In this document: piece by piece, positions 42,526-46,234 of the stretch
Position numbering within the stretch: the first letter of the stretch is position 1
How the letters are laid out: every line of letters starts with the position of its first letter
Source: a virus
DNA: 46,234 nucleotides
Strand: one strand, 5' to 3'
Virus record (IMG/VR): IMGVR_UViG_3300017708_003308
Location: 1 to 46,234 of that record
Position numbers and translations under genes: made by a program
Notes under the pieces: model-generated
The model's database searches: none
Told to the model about the DNA's origin: nothing
Seen by the model: the letters and a program-made list of their open reading frames with translations, nothing else

Positions 42526-44823
42526 TTAAGTATTGATGTATGCACCAGCATCAACTATTCTATCTTGATCAGTCAATGGGCTGTAAGTACTAGCTTCAAT
42601 CGTCACAACGGATGCTGTGCTTTCTGTGGGAATACCACTGAGATATTCTCCTCCCTCCACAAAACCTTGCTCAAATTCATCGGTGTACTCACTCAAAGGT
42701 TGGTCAATCAATCCAAACTTTGCGTTCTCAATTACCTCAGGTTGTAAGTTAAAAAGCTTGTTCACCAGCTGCGCAAACCTGCTAGTTGTGTTAAAAACAG
42801 TACCTGATCGGTCAAGCAAACCTTGAGCGTTACGTCTGATATCGTCTGTCAATAACATCGAAGGTGCCGAAGCTCTGAAGTCAGCAACATCTTCAGGATT
42901 ATTGTTCTGCCCTGTGATGTTTTGCGTTCCAGCCCAGCCAAAAAATTGCCTATCGAGCACATATTTCTCAGCTGCTTCTTTTAATTTGATTGATTCTTTT
43001 TCAAAATTTTTGTAGAAAGTTTGTAAACCTTTGCCAACAGGTTGATCACTTGGTTCTAAAAGCCAGGTCCCGACATACTCATGTGGTTGAAGGTTTGAAA
43101 CATCACAATATCCTGCTGTCGTATCACTAAATGGGTAGACAATCACAAATACATTAGAGTCTGTTACTGACGAGACCACATAATCGCCGTTAAGGGCTGC
43201 TCCGCTGGTAAAAGTAATTTTTACGCGCTGATTCTGCTCCAAACCGTGGTCAACTGCATTAATTGTGATGTTAGGACCACTCTGTGTGTACGACGAAGAC
43301 AATGAAATCGGCTGCCCACCTTCATCATGAATCAACGCCCACATGGAGGCATATATATGTTTACACCAACGGGGCTGATAGTAAAGCAGTGTTTGAGAAG
43401 CAAACTCCGCTGTATCTTCGTACTCAGGTAGTTGGTAAAAATTGTTTACAGTTGTATAGCCAAAATCCTCGAAAACACCTGGGTTGTCCCTACTATTACT
43501 GAGCTCATTGTTTTTATTTATTGTCTGTCCTGGGCTTAAGTTCTGTACAGGTGTAACAGGAAACCTCTTTTTATTTTTGTCTGCAAAAAGATTGTATCCT
43601 CTTCTTTTTGTATAGTCTTGACAACTACACTGCCATCTCAATTCAGTGGTAAGGTATCTTCCAACTGTAAATCCTCGGTGCGCTGGGACAACTGTGGCGG
43701 TCTGTCCCGATATGGTTTTAGCCCCGTAGCTATCTTTACGTTGAAAAATTATTTCCTTTGTTGTCGCATCAGAGCCTGTGACTGTAAAACCAACATAATC
43801 AGTGTAATCAAACCCTCTTATAAGACGATTGACTTTTACATTACCGCTCGTAGAGCTACTCGTAATAGTTAAGAAAGTAAAAGTAGTTGTTGAGGTGACA
43901 GTAATTGAATAACGACCTGATGGGACATCTCCGGTAGAAACATCTAGAAACACTTTGTTTCCAGTAGCAAGACCATGGGCAGAACCAGTGGTGACTGTTA
44001 CTGTCGAGGCAAATCTGCTATATGTCGAATCAATACCAGGATCGCGTTCGACAATACGGTCAGTCATCCGCTCATCCTTCAGAAGACTGACCTGTTCAGG
44101 CAATTCGCGAAGCTTTACCCTGGTGCTTGTCCACCTTGTATCAGTAAAGATTGTCGATAAGTAATAAGTGACGTTGCCACTTGTCGTGGCAGAGGTTGCT
44201 GCTGTCAGCGTAAATGTATTCTGCGTTCTAGAAACAATCGCCAAGGTGTCATCAGTAGCCGAACCTGTTGTGAAGTCAAGATATATTTGGTCACCTATAA
44301 AATAATTATGATTTGACTGTGTAACAGTGATGGTAGTCCCTGATTGTGCGTAAGTTGCACCTACTCCAGCTGATAAATAACGTACTTCATCAATAGGAAT
44401 GCCAATATCGTAAAAAGAAAACGAATTTGTATCACGCATTCCTACCAGCTGCTCACCTATCTCATTACTTGCTGATGGATAGGTGAAAAGGCGAGCAGGA
44501 ACAAAGATACCTGGGAATTGTTGGAACGAAAAATATAAACGATAGTCCCCACGGGCGTTTCTTTCCCTGAAAAGCGAGCCTAATGTGCTTTGAGTAATGG
44601 AATACAGCTCAAACCCCCTTCTCCAGCGAGACCAAAGGGAATCCTGGTTATAAAAACGGATTTCACTAGCGTCTTGAGGATTATTGGTCGTGTCAAATGG
44701 GTTTTCTACTGCAGCACGACGATTTGGGCCTTCGAAAGACGTTAATCTGCCGAAATTTTTGTCCTGATTACGGTCAAAAGGCCCAGACGAAGAGCTTTTG
44801 AACTTGTTTAGTCCAAAAGGCAT
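42526..44823 (-). CDS. Large structural protein with FCCH-like modules and SWIM-like zinc motif
   Basis: The 765-residue protein is probably a tail or baseplate component. The N-terminal part (SLWSRWRRGFELYSITQSTL, then RGDYRLYFSFQQFPGIFVPA) is familiar from cyanophage structural proteins. Three FCCH-like beta modules lie at about 157-222, 267-333 and 510-575 (HGLxxGxxVxxxxxxG...xFxx type). Between the second and third, Cys399-x-Cys401 (WQCSCQDYTKRRG) and Cys487-x-His489 (RWCKHIYA) fit the SWIM zinc-finger ligands, but with an 85-residue insert. The C-terminal region (KEAAEKYVLDRQFFGWAG, later LLDRSGTVFNTTSRFAQLV) is helical. It sits at the upstream end of the fibre module. Confidence 0.75.
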   Translation of the reverse strand: MPFGLNKFKSSSSGPFDRNQDKNFGRLTSFEGPNRRAAVENPFDTTNNPQDASEIRFYNQDSLWSRWRRGFELYSITQSTLGSLFRERNARGDYRLYFSFQQFPGIFVPARLFTYPSASNEIGEQLVGMRDTNSFSFYDIGIPIDEVRYLSAGVGATYAQSGTTITVTQSNHNYFIGDQIYLDFTTGSATDDTLAIVSRTQNTFTLTAATSATTSGNVTYYLSTIFTDTRWTSTRVKLRELPEQVSLLKDERMTDRIVERDPGIDSTYSRFASTVTVTTGSAHGLATGNKVFLDVSTGDVPSGRYSITVTSTTTFTFLTITSSSTSGNVKVNRLIRGFDYTDYVGFTVTGSDATTKEIIFQRKDSYGAKTISGQTATVVPAHRGFTVGRYLTTELRWQCSCQDYTKRRGYNLFADKNKKRFPVTPVQNLSPGQTINKNNELSNSRDNPGVFEDFGYTTVNNFYQLPEYEDTAEFASQTLLYYQPRWCKHIYASMWALIHDEGGQPISLSSSYTQSGPNITINAVDHGLEQNQRVKITFTSGAALNGDYVVSSVTDSNVFVIVYPFSDTTAGYCDVSNLQPHEYVGTWLLEPSDQPVGKGLQTFYKNFEKESIKLKEAAEKYVLDRQFFGWAGTQNITGQNNNPEDVADFRASAPSMLLTDDIRRNAQGLLDRSGTVFNTTSRFAQLVNKLFNLQPEVIENAKFGLIDQPLSEYTDEFEQGFVEGGEYLSGIPTESTASVVTIEASTYSPLTDQDRIVDAGAYINT

Positions 44824-44832
44824 GGCAATTAA

Positions 44833-45621
44833 TCAATAGAAGCCGCCTTGGACCCCGACATAGAAGCCATTTGTAAGAGCGGTAGACCCACTTACAGCCG
44901 CGTATAGGGCTTGCCCACGCTTGAGCATCAATCCACGGCTTTTCAGTGCTTTACTGCTATTTGCGCTACCCATATTTGTACCTGCCTGCACCACTGGGTG
45001 ATTAATAAAAGGTAAATCCTCTTTATCAGTTAGGCTATAAACTACTTCGGAGCCCGACGCCTCAACGCTGGAGACAAAAAGTGGAAAGAATTGGTTGGTG
45101 TTACTGACAGTACCAACGTTTACTAAATAGAAACAGATATCAATAGGAAGGCGCACGCTCACGTTACCGGTGATAGTGCCACCAAGGCTCGGAATGGCTG
45201 CGGTGAACGTCGTCGGGGTAACTGTAGCGATAGTCAATTCAGCATCGATGGGCACGGCGCCTGAACTGTAAGTGGTGAAATCACACCACACCTTTTGTCC
45301 AACTCGTGCATTATGACCACCAGCGATGGTCACAGTTACCGTCGTGCTATTAGCAGAATAGGTCCCTGTGGTGGCAGCCTGTGCGTCAATAAACTCAAGA
45401 CAACGCTTTGTATAACGCAGCCAAATTTCATCGATGTAAGCACCAGAAATAGACGTGTTCGTCGCACCGGAGTCAACATCAAAAATCTTTGTTGCGTTAC
45501 CAACAGCAGTAGGAACAAGGTTTGTGCTGAAGGCCTGGCCTGAAGCAACGGTCAACAACGTCGAGGTTGTTGCCGGGCGATCGACCATCAATGGTTGCTT
45601 ATTAGAACTACTGCTTGACAC
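44833..45621 (-). CDS. Structural protein with one FCCH-like module
   Basis: The 262-residue product is a beta-rich structural protein. Residues about 85-155 (GTYSANSTTVTVTIAGGHNA, then VGQKVWCDFT and FTAAIPSLGGTITGNVSV) are an FCCH-like module like those in the next gene. The end (KSRGLMLKRGQALYAAVSGS, ALTNGFYVGVQGGFY) looks like a small lectin-like or receptor tip. A -10-like TATAAT (minus, 45653-45648) precedes the gene by about 27 bases. Confidence 0.65.
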   Translation of the reverse strand: MSSSSSNKQPLMVDRPATTSTLLTVASGQAFSTNLVPTAVGNATKIFDVDSGATNTSISGAYIDEIWLRYTKRCLEFIDAQAATTGTYSANSTTVTVTIAGGHNARVGQKVWCDFTTYSSGAVPIDAELTIATVTPTTFTAAIPSLGGTITGNVSVRLPIDICFYLVNVGTVSNTNQFFPLFVSSVEASGSEVVYSLTDKEDLPFINHPVVQAGTNMGSANSSKALKSRGLMLKRGQALYAAVSGSTALTNGFYVGVQGGFY

Positions 45622-45647
45622 TTCTATCAGCTGATAACGTTATTTGT

Positions 45648-45653
45648 ATTATA
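45648..45653 (-). promoter_or_regulatory. Candidate -10 box for the structural gene
   Basis: Read on the minus strand this is a perfect TATAAT, 27 bases before the ATG at 45621, but no -35 box is recognisable at the expected distance. It may work with a phage activator, or be chance. Confidence 0.4.
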
Positions 45654-45664
45654 GCGGAATAGGT

Positions 45665-45829
45665 TTAGTCTTTCTTTTTCTTCTCTTCCATACGCTTACG
45701 TGCCTTGGAGAGAGCATCCTTATGCTTCTCCTTATCACTCATCTTGGATTCTTTATCGGAGCCCTCCTTTCCTTCCTGTTTCTTCTTGAAGTGAGCCAGG
45801 AGCTCTGGGGGCATTTTATTTTTAGCCAT
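45665..45829 (-). CDS. 54-residue Lys-rich protein
   Basis: ATG 45829 to TAA 45665 encodes a highly charged product opening MAKNKMPPELLAHFKKKQEG and ending KRMEEKKKKD. The MPPELLAHFKKK start is a familiar opening of cyanophage small proteins. It lies two bases after the 45832 gene on the same strand. Function unknown. Confidence 0.65.
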   Translation of the reverse strand: MAKNKMPPELLAHFKKKQEGKEGSDKESKMSDKEKHKDALSKARKRMEEKKKKD

Positions 45830-45831
45830 GA

Positions 45832-46119
45832 TTAAAAGCGTGAATAGATATTGCCAGCACTAGATAAATTATTGCCAGCTCCTTGTAGGTATCTTGAACG
45901 TGTCTGTTTAGACACCCTGTCAGGGTTGTAAGAACTACTGAATTGTTCATCCAGAAGATCAGGCGTGCCGATGATGTCTTTAGGTCCAGTACCCAACGCT
46001 TGTCCGGCCAAACGATCAACAACTTGCTGAGCGTCTGCGGCCAACCCTGGTGCCTCGACAACGATACGGTCACCTTGAGGCGATGGTTTCCCTGATGGGG
46101 ATGATTTAGCTTGACCCAT
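45832..46119 (-). CDS. Small virion-module protein
   Basis: The 95-residue product is polar and Ser/Gln/Gly/Ala-rich (MGQAKSSPSGKPSPQGDRIV, then EAPGLAADAQQVVDRLAGQA) and resembles the small virion proteins at 17406-18294. It follows the partial gene at 46124 by four bases. No family recognised. Confidence 0.6.
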   Translation of the reverse strand: MGQAKSSPSGKPSPQGDRIVVEAPGLAADAQQVVDRLAGQALGTGPKDIIGTPDLLDEQFSSSYNPDRVSKQTRSRYLQGAGNNLSSAGNIYSRF

Positions 46120-46123
46120 TTAC

Positions 46124-46234
46124 TTAATTAACTGTTTTTAAGTAATTTCCGCGAAGTTCATCGCGCAAGTCGGAGCCAGAAACATATGGCTCAGGACTAG
46201 AACCTGGCACTAATAATTCTAACGGAAGTCTATC
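46124..46234 (-). CDS. Partial gene cut by the right edge
   Basis: The minus strand is open from the right edge to TAA at 46124, giving 36 residues (DRLPLELLVPGSSPEPYVSG, then SDLRDELRGNYLKTVN). The start is outside the window. It is the upstream member of the minus-strand operon continuing into 46119-45665. Not recognised. Confidence 0.6.
   Translation of the reverse strand, partial: DRLPLELLVPGSSPEPYVSGSDLRDELRGNYLKTVN

Noticed and set aside
45616-45653. Plus-strand TTGACA with a downstream TATTATAG
   Set aside because: The spacing between boxes is too long and no plus-strand gene follows; the TATAAT fits a minus-strand signal better.
1-46234. tRNA or rRNA genes
   Set aside because: TTCGAATC-like strings (for example near 12197, 18267, 24692 and 27580) lie inside coding genes and do not extend to cloverleaf stems; no rRNA-like sequence was seen.
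1-46234. CRISPR array or diversity-generating retroelement near the fibres
   Set aside because: The 51-base units are coding repeats without spacers, and no reverse transcriptase or template/variable repeat pair was seen near the Mtd_N-like gene.
1-46234. Photosynthesis genes such as psbA, psbD or hli
   Set aside because: No product with the known transmembrane or chlorophyll-binding signatures was found; only the NblA-like gene relates to light harvesting.

Overview
The window looks like part of the genome of a tailed phage of marine cyanobacteria, most likely a Synechococcus-type cyanophage. The evidence is the gene content: a T7-type family A DNA polymerase next to many short proteins typical of marine cyanophages (DUF4278-, DUF5872-, DUF6321-, DUF6496- and DUF7936-like), S74-capped tail fibres, a phage-style 2OG-Fe(II) oxygenase, HNH-type endonucleases, and a short protein resembling the phycobilisome-degradation adaptor NblA. 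Coding density is very high, genes overlap by 1-20 bases, and I see no rRNA, tRNA, integrase, terminase, portal or major capsid gene. Family names are from memory of sequence motifs; no search was run.

Layout. 1-2400 holds small, mostly minus-strand accessory genes: an exported HExxH protein, basic proteins, and an exported beta-barrel-like protein. 2480-5959 has a structured leader, small plus-strand genes and the DNA polymerase. 6023-8029 is a lone S74 tail fibre on the minus strand. 8157-17423 is a nearly continuous plus-strand replication module: dCMP deaminase, SSB, DUF5895-like protein, Gp157-like protein, AbrB-like protein, winged helix protein, PD-(D/E)XK exonuclease and a PrimPol-SF3 primase-helicase. 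A good sigma70-type promoter precedes 11089. 17406-19091 is a minus-strand set of four probable virion proteins. 19358-19645 is a strongly structured intergenic stretch, followed by a duplicated His-Me-finger endonuclease-like gene. 20760-24873 alternates plus-strand accessory genes (PPC-like protein, Dam-like methyltransferase relative, Nmad1-like protein) with minus-strand virion-type genes. 24918-26550 (minus) carries a GH24-like lysozyme, a virion-type protein and the NblA-like gene. 26601-28866 has the 2OG oxygenase, DUF6496/DUF6321-like proteins and an HNH endonuclease. 28897-29960 looks like a lysis cassette (C39-like peptidase and holin). 30020-31782 is a plus-strand run of three exported proteins facing a minus-strand virion module. 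32296 to the right edge is a minus-strand tail/fibre/structural module, including a fibre with 35 tandem 17-residue repeats.

How the genes fit together. The plus-strand module can copy DNA: PrimPol-helicase and family A polymerase for synthesis, SSB, and exonuclease for recycling or recombination, with dCMP deaminase feeding dTTP synthesis. The minus-strand modules build fibres and other virion parts. Lysis functions sit between them. The exported proteins and the NblA-like adaptor point to manipulation of the host envelope and light-harvesting antenna. Several enzyme-like genes (lysozyme-like, C39-like, Dam-like) lack canonical catalytic residues as far as I can read them, and three convergent gene pairs overlap by more than 100 bases.
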